A stretch of 64,000 nt of DNA from Microbispora siamensis (GCF_016863095.1 NZ_BOOF01000043.1:1-64000), one strand, 5' to 3'; numbered from the stretch's first letter, positions 15,086 to 23,651 are shown. Numbers and translations: made by a program. The notes: generated by a model not told the origin, from the letters alone.

Positions 15086-16243
15086 CTAGTCCTCCTCCTG
15101 CATGCCGAGGACGGCGGGCGCCACGTCTTCTTCGCCGAACCAGGTGCTCTCGTCCTCCGGCACCGCGGGCCCCCGGTGGCGGTCCTTGTCCTCCCCGTTG
15201 TTTCCCGCGCCCGCCATGGGGGCGTACGGCACCCCGGGCACCCCGCCGGCTCCGATGCCGCCGCGGCCGGCGCCTTCATAGCCGGTCGACGCGCCCGAGC
15301 CGTAGCCACCCGAGCCGTAGCCACTCGTGCCGTACCCACCCGAGCCGGAGCCGCCGGTGCCTGTCCGGGTTCCCGTGGAGTAGTCGGTCGGCCCGTAGCC
15401 GCTCGTGCCGAGGTCGGGGAGCGTCGGCACCGTGGGCGGGGCCGGGGTGTGCGCCGAGAGAGCGGTGTCGCCGGGGACGGTCGGCGCCTGGGGGTTCGGC
15501 GCGTTCCGGTCGAGCCCGTCGAGGCCGGTGCGGCCGATCCCGTTCCCGTTCAGTCCGTTCGGGTCGAGCCCGCTGCCGCCGAGGCCGGTGCCGTTCGGGC
15601 CTCCGGGGCTGGGCAGGTCACCGGGGCTGGGCAGGTCACCGCCCTTCCCGCCGGGGCCGGGCAGCGTGCTCGGGTCGGGCAGGTCGGGGTGCTTCAGGCT
15701 GTCGTCGAGGTCGGTGCCCAGTTTGTCCTTCGGCAGCTTCCAGTCGTTCCCGAGCCCGGAGGGGCCGGTCTTCGGCAGCCCACCGCCGCCGAGCCCCAGT
15801 TTCTTGGGGTCGATCCCGGCGCCCTTCGTGCCGCCGCCCAGCCCGTTCAGGCCGCCCTTCCCGGTCTTGCCCGAGCTCTCCTTCTCCCCCTCCTTGGCGT
15901 TCTCGACCGCCTTGTCGAGCGCGAGCTTCCAGGAGTCGAGGACGCCCTTGCCCTTCGCCATGGCGTCGGCCGCCTGGTCCCGCAGCTTGCTGTGGACGCC
16001 GTTCAGGCCGCCGCCGATGACGCCGAATGTCCCCATGGGCAGGTGGATGTTCTTGATCGCCGCACTCGTGTCGGACAGGGCCTGCCCGTGACTCGCCACC
16101 TGGTTGGCGAACTTCCCGACTTCGGAGTAGCGCATGAAGAACTCGGGGTCGGACAGGCGGGGATCCACCGCGCCGCCGTTCGCTCCCATGGAGGCCGCGA
16201 GGCCGGCGAAAGGATTCGTCGCGCCCCCGCTCGTATCGGTCAC
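15086..16243 (-). CDS. Gly-rich T7SS secretion-associated protein with conserved C-terminal tail
   Basis: The product is 385 aa. A helical N-terminal domain (about 1-130, DPEFFMRYSEVGKFANQVASH) resembles the helical head of EspB/PPE-like T7SS proteins. A long Gly/Pro/Leu linker with LGGGG and SGYGSGGYG repeats follows, then a short acidic tail (EDKDRHR, then EDESTWFGEEDVAP). The same tail type ends the proteins at 17642 and 19583; LSAHTP is also shared with 17642. The GTG at 16243 is chosen because GGAGG lies five bases upstream; a TTG at 16282 has no such site. It is the first gene of the operon divergent from the WXG100 pair and is a likely secreted substrate. Confidence 0.72.
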   Translation of the reverse strand: MTDTSGGATNPFAGLAASMGANGGAVDPRLSDPEFFMRYSEVGKFANQVASHGQALSDTSAAIKNIHLPMGTFGVIGGGLNGVHSKLRDQAADAMAKGKGVLDSWKLALDKAVENAKEGEKESSGKTGKGGLNGLGGGTKGAGIDPKKLGLGGGGLPKTGPSGLGNDWKLPKDKLGTDLDDSLKHPDLPDPSTLPGPGGKGGDLPSPGDLPSPGGPNGTGLGGSGLDPNGLNGNGIGRTGLDGLDRNAPNPQAPTVPGDTALSAHTPAPPTVPTLPDLGTSGYGPTDYSTGTRTGTGGSGSGGYGTSGYGSGGYGSGASTGYEGAGRGGIGAGGVPGVPYAPMAGAGNNGEDKDRHRGPAVPEDESTWFGEEDVAPAVLGMQEED

Positions 16244-16482
16244 AGCATCCTCCAGCCGATTCCCGGCAGATTGCGTTTTCAACTACTTACGGCCGAGTCG
16301 CCACAAAGCTCGTAAAACGTACAAATCTCCTAACCGGCCGTCTGACAAAACCGCAAGAGACGTGACAAAATCTTAATCTCGGACAGCCCCGGCAAGCCCC
16401 ACACTGATCCATTACTGTGACTTTTGGGTCATCACCCGACCCTCCTGGTCGGGGGAATTCGACAGGATCAGTGGAGGTGACC
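16244..16482. promoter_or_regulatory. Divergent T7SS promoter region with two TGACAAAA repeats
   Basis: This 239-bp AT-richer gap drives the Gly-rich operon (minus) and the WXG100 operon (plus). TGACAAAA occurs at 16343-16350 and 16363-16370, exactly 20 bp apart, so both face the same side of the helix; this is a candidate operator or a doubled -35-type element for the minus promoter. A TACTGT box (16413-16418) is a possible -10 for the plus operon. A 7-bp stem (16435-16441 with 16447-16453) lies in the plus leader, and GGAGGTGA precedes the ATG at 16483. Confidence 0.55.
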
Positions 16483-16833
16483 ATGTCGCACTCTGGCGCA
16501 AGCCAGGCCCAAGTGAGCCGGCACGACCTGGACGAGGCGATCACCTGGATCGGCGACGCGGCCGAGAACATCCGCGGCATCCAGCGTTACCTGGACAGCG
16601 CCGGCGAGAACCTCAAGGTCCACTGGCAGGGCGAGTCGCACCACGCGTTCGACAAGGTGCACCTGCTGTGGCACGAGCGCATGGACGTCATCCTGGGCAG
16701 CCTGCAGACCCTCGCGGAGAGCATCAGGGCGAACAACAAGAACTACGCCGAGTTCAACGCCCACGCGACCGCCGAGATCAACAAGATCGAGGCGCTCATC
16801 AACCAGGCCCCGCCCGCCTCGTACAGCCGCTGA
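16483..16833 (+). CDS. WXG100 protein (ESAT-6/CFP-10 family), first of the pair
   Basis: The product is 116 aa and is predicted as two helices around a WQG turn (HWQGESHHAFDKV), the defining WXG100 hairpin. There is no signal peptide; such proteins are exported folded, as dimers, by EccC-type T7SS. A very strong GGAGGTGA site precedes the ATG. The next gene, 39 bp downstream, is a second WXG100 protein, so the two probably form the heterodimer. I see no clear YxxxD/E export signal at the C-terminus of either. Confidence 0.93.
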   Translation: MSHSGASQAQVSRHDLDEAITWIGDAAENIRGIQRYLDSAGENLKVHWQGESHHAFDKVHLLWHERMDVILGSLQTLAESIRANNKNYAEFNAHATAEINKIEALINQAPPASYSR

Positions 16834-16872
16834 GCCCGAGACGACCACCAGGAACGGACGGAGAGCGCGACG

Positions 16873-17172
16873 GTGGACTTCGACATCACAAAGGTCAACT
16901 TCAGCGGTCTCGACACGGGCGAGACCGAGTTCCAGAACGCCTTTAACAGGCTGGTCACGGAGCTGGAGAACCTGGAGAACAAGCTCAACACCAAGACCGC
17001 GATCTGGCAGGGCAGCGCCAAGGACGCCTACGACCAGACCAGGCGGATCTGGCAGCAGGAGGCCAAGGGCCTGGCGGACATCGTGTCCCTGCTGGCCAAG
17101 AACATCAACATCACCAACATGAACATGCAGGACGTGGAGCGGATCAACGCCGCCATGTTCGACGGGAAGTGA
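16873..17172 (+). CDS. WXG100 protein (ESAT-6/CFP-10 family), second of the pair
   Basis: The product is 99 aa with a GTG start. Two long helices flank IWQGSAKDAYDQ, matching the WXG100 turn and the following aromatic residue, and the length matches the family. It lies 39 bp after the first WXG100 gene and before further T7SS accessory genes. Expected role: dimer with the preceding product and secretion through the EccC/EccD machinery encoded at 25641-31173. Confidence 0.93.
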   Translation: MDFDITKVNFSGLDTGETEFQNAFNRLVTELENLENKLNTKTAIWQGSAKDAYDQTRRIWQQEAKGLADIVSLLAKNINITNMNMQDVERINAAMFDGK

Positions 17173-17251
17173 GCGGACGTCCGACAGTACGGCCGGCGGC
17201 ACCGGCGCTCCTCGGCCGGTGCCCGTCACGGCGTTGACGGGAGTGTGACGC

Positions 17252-17614
17252 ATGGCTCGCGACGGTGGCGTGGAGGTCAGCCGCACGGCCCTCAGGAACG
17301 CGCGCAAGGACTTCGAGGAGGCGCTGGAGCTGCTGGCGCCCGGGGCGTCCAAACGCGAGGTGACTCCGGTCGCCTTCCCCGAGGGCGGCGCGGTGAAGCG
17401 CCTGCTCGCGCGGCGTGAGGCCGTCGGCGGCTTCTGGGAGGCCGCGATGGGTTTCCACATGAGCCTGACCGGCGCCGAGGGCGCGGTCACCGCCGTCTAC
17501 GCGGAGATCGCCTCGACCCTCGGCATCGCCGCCGAGCGCCTGGAACTGGCGATCAGGAACCTCGACGCCGGGGAGCAGGCGGGCGCGCGGCACGTCGGCG
17601 TGGCGGACGTCTAG
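17252..17614 (+). CDS. T7SS-associated small helical protein
   Basis: The product is 120 aa, highly helical and Ala/Glu-rich, without signal peptide or membrane segment. There is no exact WXG, but a GGFWEAAMGFHMS turn between two helices suggests a divergent WXG-like or EspC-like hairpin. GGGAG precedes the ATG. It sits in the middle of the WXG100 operon, 27 bp before the next Gly-rich protein gene, and may pair with that product. The family was not recognised with certainty. Confidence 0.65.
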   Translation: MARDGGVEVSRTALRNARKDFEEALELLAPGASKREVTPVAFPEGGAVKRLLARREAVGGFWEAAMGFHMSLTGAEGAVTAVYAEIASTLGIAAERLELAIRNLDAGEQAGARHVGVADV

Positions 17615-17641
17615 TCGGACGAGAGCGGTTGAGGAGGCGTC

Positions 17642-19123
17642 GTGGCCGAGAGGAAGATGCCGATCAGGGCGTCGATCGACGCGTCGGAACCGGGCGTCGT
17701 CACGCTGGACGCGTTGCGCACCGCGCTCGAGAAGACCGATCCCGAGCTGATCAGGTCGGCCTCGGGCGAGTTCAAGAGCGTCCACGACAAGCTCAAGACG
17801 GTGGTCGAGACGCTCGACAGGCACCTGGACGCGCTCGACAAACACTGGACGAGCGGTGAGGACGCCAAGCAGGTGAAGGAGCAGCTGCGCCGGCTCAGGG
17901 CCTCCACGGCCGCGGTGATGACCGCGATCGTGGACAACTCCCTTCCGGCGGGACAGACGGGACCGCCCTCGCCACGTGGCGTGGTGCCCGCGCTGGACGT
18001 GTACGCCAGCTCCCTCAACCAGTTCAGGGGCGAGAACGTCCCCAAGCCCACGAAGAGCGACGTCGACTGGTACGACGCGGCCATGGAGGCGGGGGCGGTG
18101 GGCGCCGCGGGCGGCGCGATCGCGGGCTCCCCCTTCGCGGGCGTCGGGGCCATCCCCGGAGCCGTCATCGGCGGCGTCGGCGGGTTCATCGTGGGCGGCA
18201 TCGGCGGCGCCATCGGCTCGGTCTTCGGCGACGGCCCCTTCTTCAATCTCTTCGGAGAGTCGAAGGAGGAGAAGGACATGAAGGCGGCCGAGGAGCATCT
18301 CAAGAAGCTCACGCAGGCGACGCAGACCGCCAACGCGCTCTTCCCCGCGTCGCTCGACACCGACGTGCCGAAGTTCGACACGACGCCCCCGGCGTACACG
18401 CCGGTGACCGGTCCAGGGGGAACCCTCCCGAACGGGACGCTCCCCACGGACGTGCGAGGATGGCAGAACCCCGCCTCGCTCGGCGACCTCGGCACGGGCT
18501 CCGGCCCGGACGGCCTGAACGGCCTGGGCGACGGCGGCTTCCCCGGCTGGAACGGCTCCGGCGATCCGTACGGACCGGGCGGCACGGGCGTCCCCGGAGC
18601 CGGGATCGGCGACGGCGGACTCGACGGCAACGGCGGAGGACTGGACGGCAACGGGCCGGGCGGCGACCTGAACGGCGGCCTCGGCGGCGCGGGCGCCGGC
18701 GGCTCCGCAGGCACCGGCGCGAACGGCACGCGGCTGAACGGCGCCGGACTCGACGGGACCGGCCACGGCACCAGCCTCTCCGCCCACACGCCGCAGCCGG
18801 CCGATTTCGGCGGCCCGACCGGCGCCTCCGGCACTGGCTCCGGCACTGGCTCCGGCACCGGGTACGGCGGCGGATACGGCGCGGGCGGCGGTTCGGGCGC
18901 GGGCTCCGGCATCGGGACCGGCGGCATCGGGACCGGCGGCGCGAGCGCGAACGCGGCGGCCCTGCGCACCGGCGCGGGCAACGGCATGGTCCCGGTGGCG
19001 CCGCACGGCACGGGCGGGGACGGCGAGCGCCAGGAGCGTGAGCGCACCACCTGGCTGCTCGAAGACGAGGACTTCTTCGTCAGCGACCAGAAGACCACGT
19101 CCCCCCGCATCGACAGGGCGTAA
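17642..19123 (+). CDS. Gly-rich T7SS protein with glycine-zipper membrane segment and conserved tail
   Basis: The product is 493 aa. The N-terminal 110 residues form helices with an HWTSGEDAK turn (WXG-like). Residues about 150-205 are an extended Gly/Ala zipper (GAIAGSPFAGVGAIPGAVIG and onward) that could insert in a membrane. Then comes a Gly/Asn/Asp-rich linker with LDGNG and GSGTGSG repeats, and a tail GDGERQERERTTWLLEDEDF. The head/linker/tail plan and an LSAHTP motif match the divergent gene at 15086. GAGGAGG lies upstream of the GTG. It is probably a secreted or membrane-active substrate; the function is unknown. Confidence 0.72.
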   Translation: MAERKMPIRASIDASEPGVVTLDALRTALEKTDPELIRSASGEFKSVHDKLKTVVETLDRHLDALDKHWTSGEDAKQVKEQLRRLRASTAAVMTAIVDNSLPAGQTGPPSPRGVVPALDVYASSLNQFRGENVPKPTKSDVDWYDAAMEAGAVGAAGGAIAGSPFAGVGAIPGAVIGGVGGFIVGGIGGAIGSVFGDGPFFNLFGESKEEKDMKAAEEHLKKLTQATQTANALFPASLDTDVPKFDTTPPAYTPVTGPGGTLPNGTLPTDVRGWQNPASLGDLGTGSGPDGLNGLGDGGFPGWNGSGDPYGPGGTGVPGAGIGDGGLDGNGGGLDGNGPGGDLNGGLGGAGAGGSAGTGANGTRLNGAGLDGTGHGTSLSAHTPQPADFGGPTGASGTGSGTGSGTGYGGGYGAGGGSGAGSGIGTGGIGTGGASANAAALRTGAGNGMVPVAPHGTGGDGERQERERTTWLLEDEDFFVSDQKTTSPRIDRA

Positions 19124-19140
19124 GGCGAGGGAGGCGAGAG

Positions 19141-19554
19141 TTGAGCCACGATCCCGGCGGCGGGTCGCCGCCGCCGAAGCTGCGGCTGCCCGAAACCTGG
19201 CCGGGTCTCGGCGGAGGCCCGGACGAGGTGTACATCGACCACACGCGGGTCCGGCAGATCCTCAAGGGACTGCGGGAGGAGCTCGGCACGCTGCGCGGGC
19301 GCGCTCCCGCCAGCATGAGCGCCACCTGGAGCGGCCCGGGGACCGCGGGCGAGGTCCAGGGACTGACCAACGTCGGCCCCTCGGAGACCGGCCCGTGGGA
19401 GACGGCCAAGTATTTCGGGTTGAACGCCGAGCAGGCCCACGAGGTGCTCAGCGGCAAGTATCAGCTGCTGATCGACCGCATCGAGGCGATGGTGAGCGCC
19501 GTCGAACAGGCCGTCGTGAACTACGAGAAGGGCCACACGAGCAGCAGCGCGTGA
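19141..19554 (+). CDS. WXG100-like T7SS protein
   Basis: The product is 137 aa with a TTG start behind GGGAGGCGAG. A Pro/Gly-rich N-terminal 30 residues precede two helices joined by TWSGPGTAGEV, a variant WXG turn; a further conserved-looking segment follows (ETGPWETAKYFGLNAEQAHEV). It has no signal peptide. It is encoded between two Gly-rich proteins in the same operon (17 bp and 28 bp spacing) and may be the heterodimer partner of the 458-aa product that follows, in the way PE or WXG proteins pair with PPE proteins. The pairing is inference. Confidence 0.68.
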   Translation: MSHDPGGGSPPPKLRLPETWPGLGGGPDEVYIDHTRVRQILKGLREELGTLRGRAPASMSATWSGPGTAGEVQGLTNVGPSETGPWETAKYFGLNAEQAHEVLSGKYQLLIDRIEAMVSAVEQAVVNYEKGHTSSSA

Positions 19555-19582
19555 GCTGCCGAGGGCAAGGGGAAAGATCGCG

Positions 19583-20959
19583 ATGGGGGCCGAAGCCGGC
19601 TGGGAGCCGATCAAGGTGTACGCGAGCCTCTACGGGCTCGACCCGGACAACCTCTCCCGGGAACAGATCAAGCAGAAGCTGGACGCCGCGAAACCCGACG
19701 AGGTCAGGCGGGCCGGTCAGGCGTTCATCGACGCCGCCGATCTGGTGGGCGGGAAGGTCGGCGGCAACGGACCGTCCGAGATAGGCATCCAGGCGGCGCT
19801 GAGCAGGACCGCCAAGGACCTGTCCGAGGTCTGGCGCGGCCCGGCGGCCGAGCAGGTGCAGTCGGCGCTCCGCGCGCTGTACGCCACGGCGGGCGCGCTC
19901 GGCGACGCCATGACCGCGAGCGGGGCGGCGATGTCCTGGTACGCGGACGTGGTCGGGGACGCGCGGACGAACTTCCCCGCCGCCCCGAGCAACTCGGACG
20001 AGGGTGCGGGCGGCGGCACCACGGGAAGCCCGGCGGCCGACCCCGACGAGGCGGCGCGCAGCCACTTCCGCGCGCTCAACGAGAAGATCCAGGAGGCGAA
20101 CAACGCCTTCGCCGACGGCCTGGCCTTCGACCTGCCCGCCATCGAGCCGCTGCACATCGACCTCGCGAGCTCTCCCCGCATCCACGTGGGCGGGACGGGG
20201 GCGCCCGTCACGAACACCGACGGCGTGTGGCACGGCGGCTCCTCCGGTGACGGCACGTCCGGCTCGGGCACGTCCGGTTCGGGCTCGGGTTCCTCCGGGT
20301 CCGGGTCCGGATCCGGTGGTTCGGGATCCGGCGGAGGCGGCCACTCGGGCGGCGGCTCCGGCAGCGGCGACGGCACGGGTTCCGGCAACGGCGACGGCAC
20401 GGGCGGGTCCGGCGCGAACGGGCCCGGCAGCGCGGGCGACCCCGGCACGGCGGGCTCGTCCCCCGACCCCGGCGGCTCATCGGACCCAGGACAAACGAAC
20501 ACAGGACAAACAAGCACAGGACAGGCGGGCGGCTCCGGCGACGGATCGGGTACGGCTCCGGCCGTGATCGGCGGCTCCGACAGGACCGGCCTGGCGAACG
20601 CCCATCCCCTGCCCGGCGGCACGACTCCCGCGGGCACCACGCCCAACGCGTTCACCGGCTATCCGGACGCGCGGATCCCCGTCACGACGTCCGGGCCCAC
20701 CGGCACGCTGCCGCCCGGCGGGGTGATCGGCGTGTACGGCGGAGCGCGCACCGGCTACGGGGCCGGTGGCACCGCGGAGGCCGGCGCCGTCCTGGGCGGC
20801 TACCGGACCGGCCAGAGCGGTGCGGGCTCGCCCTTGTTCCCCTACGCACCGGCGGGCGCCGATGGGGGTGGGCAGGACGAGCGCGAACGGGAGATCTACG
20901 ACCCGGAGCCGGACGTCTGGCGCGTGACGAGCCCCATCAGCCCCCATCGCATCGGCTGA
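19583..20959 (+). CDS. PPE/WXG-like Gly/Ser-rich T7SS protein with conserved tail
   Basis: The product is 458 aa. Residues 1-140 form a helical domain with a VWRGPAAEQVQSAL turn, similar to large WXG100/PPE-like heads. Helices with FRALNEKIQEANNAFADGLAF follow. Residues about 210-310 are almost pure Gly/Ser/Thr repeats (SGSGSGSSG type). The end carries LFPYAPAG, then GQDERERE and PHRIG, the same tail plan as the proteins at 15086 and 17642. It is the last gene of the WXG100 operon. It is a probable secreted substrate; the Gly/Ser linker would let the head be held at the machinery while the tail engages elsewhere. Confidence 0.7.
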   Translation: MGAEAGWEPIKVYASLYGLDPDNLSREQIKQKLDAAKPDEVRRAGQAFIDAADLVGGKVGGNGPSEIGIQAALSRTAKDLSEVWRGPAAEQVQSALRALYATAGALGDAMTASGAAMSWYADVVGDARTNFPAAPSNSDEGAGGGTTGSPAADPDEAARSHFRALNEKIQEANNAFADGLAFDLPAIEPLHIDLASSPRIHVGGTGAPVTNTDGVWHGGSSGDGTSGSGTSGSGSGSSGSGSGSGGSGSGGGGHSGGGSGSGDGTGSGNGDGTGGSGANGPGSAGDPGTAGSSPDPGGSSDPGQTNTGQTSTGQAGGSGDGSGTAPAVIGGSDRTGLANAHPLPGGTTPAGTTPNAFTGYPDARIPVTTSGPTGTLPPGGVIGVYGGARTGYGAGGTAEAGAVLGGYRTGQSGAGSPLFPYAPAGADGGGQDEREREIYDPEPDVWRVTSPISPHRIG

Positions 20960-21023
20960 CGAGGGCTCGGCGCCGCCGACGGCGGAAACGGTGTCCGAGG
21001 AGAATCGGCGCTAGGGAGCGCCC

Positions 21024-21054
21024 GACGAATGCTGCGCGACGGGCAACATTCGTC
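21024..21054. terminator. Bidirectional hairpin between convergent genes
   Basis: GACGAATGCTG (21024-21034) and CAACATTCGTC (21044-21054) form an 11-bp stem with one mismatch and a 9-nt loop. It lies between the end of the WXG100 operon (20959) and the convergent YbaB-like gene (stop at 21165). There is no U-run, as is common for actinobacterial terminators. Confidence 0.6.
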
Positions 21055-21164
21055 AGACATGACCTGGAACCCGGGCGGGCGGCGCGGGCTGCTCGCGGGG
21101 CGTCCCGGGCATCCCCGTCCGGCCCGTTCGCGTGACGCGGCGGGCGGGCGGCGGATCAGGGCGG

Positions 21165-21605
21165 TCACATGCTGAGTCTGCGGCTGATGCGGTCGAGCTC
21201 GCCCAGCACGTCCTCGGCGGTCCGGTCGAAGGCGGACTCCGCCTCTCTGACCTGGGCGAGCACGGCCTCCGGGTCGTCCAGGAACCTCGTCTGGTCGCCG
21301 TCCTCCCCGAGCACCTCGGCCATGGCCCGGTTCATCTGCCGGTACAGGTCGTCGGACGCGGCGCGCATCGTGTCCTTGATCCGATCGGCGAGCTCGCCCG
21401 AGCTCAGCCGCATCGCCTTGGGATGGAGCTCCAGCTCGCTCAGCCCCTGGCTGGAGAACTCCACGCTGACCAGTCCGTCCTCGTCCCGGGCTCGGCCCAC
21501 GAGCGAGGAGAGGGTTTTCTGGAGCCGCTCGACGGCGGCCATCCTGGCGTCCGCCCGCTCCCTGAACCGCTCCATGTCGAAGTCCTCGAACCCGCCGGCG
21601 GTCAT
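21165..21605 (-). CDS. YbaB/EbfC-family-like protein
   Basis: The product is 146 aa. A long N-terminal helix (FRERADARMAAVERLQKTL) is followed by LVSVEFSSQGLSELELHPKA and a long C-terminal helix, the YbaB/EbfC plan. The ATG at 21605 follows AAAGGGG; an upstream ATG at 21644 would add a basic 13-residue segment with no ribosome site. It is divergent from the WXG-like gene at 21792, and the 186-bp gap between them (21606-21791) probably holds both promoters. It could act as a DNA-binding regulator of that operon or as a secretion-related chaperone; neither is shown. Confidence 0.7.
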   Translation of the reverse strand: MTAGGFEDFDMERFRERADARMAAVERLQKTLSSLVGRARDEDGLVSVEFSSQGLSELELHPKAMRLSSGELADRIKDTMRAASDDLYRQMNRAMAEVLGEDGDQTRFLDDPEAVLAQVREAESAFDRTAEDVLGELDRISRRLSM

Positions 21606-21791
21606 CCGAGCCCCTTTCCCCCGCGATTTTCGGAACATCGGCAAGTTAACGCATTCAAAGCGGGGCGTACGGGGTCTACGTGCTCACCCGTTACACATCA
21701 GTGAACATCCGTCTAATTTCCGCTATCCACCTGCGGAAACGTCGCCCTGGCGCATGGCAAGGGCACGAAGCCCGGTGATAGGGAAGATCAC

Positions 21792-22385
21792 GTGTCATAC
21801 GGTGAACCCTCGCCAAGCCGGTCACCGGCGATTTCCGCGACGGCGTCGCCCACCGGCCCGGTGAGCGCGACGCGGACGTCCCCCGCTTCCCCGGCTCCGT
21901 CCGTGCCGTCGATGGTCAGCCCGTGCCCGCACACTCCGCCCTGCCCGCCGCCCGGCCCCTGCCTGCCGGACTCGCTGCGCGGGCGGCAGGCGGGAGCGCC
22001 TCAGGCCCCGAAGCCGGCCGCGACCCCGGCCGCGTACTCCCCCGACCCGGGCGGCGGCTCGTCCGGCCTGCCCGGCTACGAGGTGGCCGCGGGCTTCATC
22101 AGGAAGTTCGCCGGGACCGTGGGCGGCTCCGCCGACGGCGTCCGGCGGCTGGGGGACGCCACGCCCCGTTTCCAGGGCTGGAACCTCGCTCCGCTCGCCG
22201 GGATCCCCATCGTCGGGCTCACCTTCGTGCACCGGTTCAACAGCGTCTCCGACACCTGGTCGAGCGCCGCCGGCATCCTCGGCGACGCCCTGCACAGGGA
22301 CGGCGAGACGCTGGTCAGGGCCGCCGACAACTACGTCGCGGCGGAGCAGGCCGGCAAGGCGGCCATCCAGAACACGCGCATCTGA
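21792..22385 (+). CDS. WXG-like T7SS protein with Pro/Ser-rich N-terminus
   Basis: The product is up to 197 aa. The first 85 residues are low-complexity Pro/Ser/Ala. The C-terminal 110 residues are a helical domain (YEVAAGFIRKFAGTVGGSADGVRRL) with DTWSSAAGILGDAL, close to a WXG turn, and a closing helix ending VAAEQAGKAAIQNTRI. The GTG at 21792 has AGGGAAG upstream, but an internal start (for example the Met about 40 residues in) is possible, so the N-terminus is uncertain. The next gene starts 10 bp downstream. It is likely a secreted WXG-type partner. Confidence 0.6.
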   Translation: MSYGEPSPSRSPAISATASPTGPVSATRTSPASPAPSVPSMVSPCPHTPPCPPPGPCLPDSLRGRQAGAPQAPKPAATPAAYSPDPGGGSSGLPGYEVAAGFIRKFAGTVGGSADGVRRLGDATPRFQGWNLAPLAGIPIVGLTFVHRFNSVSDTWSSAAGILGDALHRDGETLVRAADNYVAAEQAGKAAIQNTRI

Positions 22386-22395
22386 GAGGATCCGC

Positions 22396-23277
22396 ATGTC
22401 GACCCCGCCCAGCGAGCCGGGCAAGCTGTTCGTGCCCGGCCGGCCCGCCTCGGGCCCCAAGGAGCTCTACATCACGGACTCGAGCGGCAACGTCCAGCGA
22501 GCCGTTTCCGTGGCGCCGGCCGACACGGCTGACACGGCCGCCGCCTCCGCCGCCACCCGTACCGATCCCGGCTTCTTCCGGGACCTGGTCAAGGCGCTGA
22601 ACCCGCTGCGGCAGCAGACGCGTACGGCGGCGGCCATGTCCGGGCTGGGGATCGCGGCCCTCGCCCTGGACGTCGCCGCCACGCTGAACCTCGGCAACCC
22701 CTTCCTCTTCTACGACCGTCGGGAGCTCTGGAAGGAGATGGGCGGCCGGCTGGAGAGCGGCAGGTCCGACATCTGGTTCTCCTACTTCCAGGACGTCAGC
22801 CCTAACTGGAAGGGCCACGCGGCGGACCTGCTCGGGCGGCGGGTCCGCTTCAACACCACGGTCCTGTACGAGAAGCTCCACGGCGTCACCGGCGAGATGA
22901 GCGGCGCGATGCACAGCCAGTTCAAGGAGGTCCTGGAGTACGACCTGTCGGTGTTCGGCCTCTACGCCGCCTCGGCGCCGATCCTCCGTACGCTGGCGGC
23001 CATGAGCGCGCACCCGGCGGGGCGGGTCGCGCTGATATCGCAGGTGGGCGTGTTCGCCAGTGCGCTGGGCAACCTCGTCAAGCAGTTCGCCGACATCTAC
23101 ATGGCCTACGAGAGCGACCTCAACAAGCTGGAGCAGAAGCTCAACGACGTGCGGGCCGCCTTCTTCGACGAGGGCGACCCGGCGCGGGGCCGCCGGGACC
23201 TCACGCTCACCCCTGACGTGGCGGACCGCGCGCACATCCACGACTACTGGCAGCCGGCGAACAAGGATCTTCAGTGA
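22396..23277 (+). CDS. WXG-like T7SS protein with two hydrophobic segments
   Basis: The product is 293 aa. After a disordered N-terminus of 60 residues come a hydrophobic helix (SGLGIAALALDVAATLNLG), the segment NPFLFYDRRELWKEMGGRL, a VSPNWKGHAADLL turn (WXG motif) and a second hydrophobic stretch (FGLYAASAPILRTL to ALISQVGVFASAL). This resembles the CpnT-type N-terminal helical domain plus membrane helix but with no large C-terminal part. The stop overlaps the next start as GTGA. The operon with the neighbouring WXG-like and two YbaB-like genes echoes the giant-protein operon in composition. Confidence 0.65.
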   Translation: MSTPPSEPGKLFVPGRPASGPKELYITDSSGNVQRAVSVAPADTADTAAASAATRTDPGFFRDLVKALNPLRQQTRTAAAMSGLGIAALALDVAATLNLGNPFLFYDRRELWKEMGGRLESGRSDIWFSYFQDVSPNWKGHAADLLGRRVRFNTTVLYEKLHGVTGEMSGAMHSQFKEVLEYDLSVFGLYAASAPILRTLAAMSAHPAGRVALISQVGVFASALGNLVKQFADIYMAYESDLNKLEQKLNDVRAAFFDEGDPARGRRDLTLTPDVADRAHIHDYWQPANKDLQ

Positions 23278-23651
23278 AGAACACGGCCGCGTTCCACGAG
23301 GGCAGGGAAGGCGACGTCGCCGGCCTGGTGCGGGAGGTCCAGGGCCGCGTCGGCGCGCTCGCCGACCTGCTCCACGGGCTGAGCGAGGAGGTGATCGAGG
23401 GGACCGACGCCACGGGTGCCGTGGTGGCCCGGGTCACCGGAGCGGGCCACCTGCTCGGCCTCACCATCGACCCGCGCGCCATGCGCGACCTCGACGCCGT
23501 CGCGATGTCCGCCGCGGTTCAGGGCGCGATCGGCGCCGCGCGGCGCGGGACGGGCGAGCGGCTGGCGAAGGCCATGGAGGAGTTCGCCGACTCACCGCCG
23601 GCCGGCGACCCGCTCGCCCCTCACGTCCAGGCCCTGCTGCGGGAGGAGTGA
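23274..23651 (+). CDS. YbaB/EbfC-family-like protein
   Basis: The product is 125 aa, and its GTG start overlaps the previous stop by four bases. A helix (GLVREVQGRVGALADLLHGL) is followed by the strand signature AVVARVTGAGHLLGLTIDPR and a C-terminal helix (AVQGAIGAARRGTGERLAKA), the YbaB/EbfC fold. It is immediately followed by a second, diverged copy that overlaps it by four bases, so the two may form a heterodimer. The role in secretion is unknown. Confidence 0.72.
   Translation: MKNTAAFHEGREGDVAGLVREVQGRVGALADLLHGLSEEVIEGTDATGAVVARVTGAGHLLGLTIDPRAMRDLDAVAMSAAVQGAIGAARRGTGERLAKAMEEFADSPPAGDPLAPHVQALLREE

Noticed and set aside
16343-16370. Possible start of a CRISPR array
   Set aside because: Only two 8-bp boxes with one spacer, no further units and no cas genes; better read as a promoter element.
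20227-20460. Gly/Ser codon repeats that look like a DNA repeat array
   Set aside because: They are the in-frame low-complexity linker of the T7SS protein at 19583, with codon-level periodicity only.
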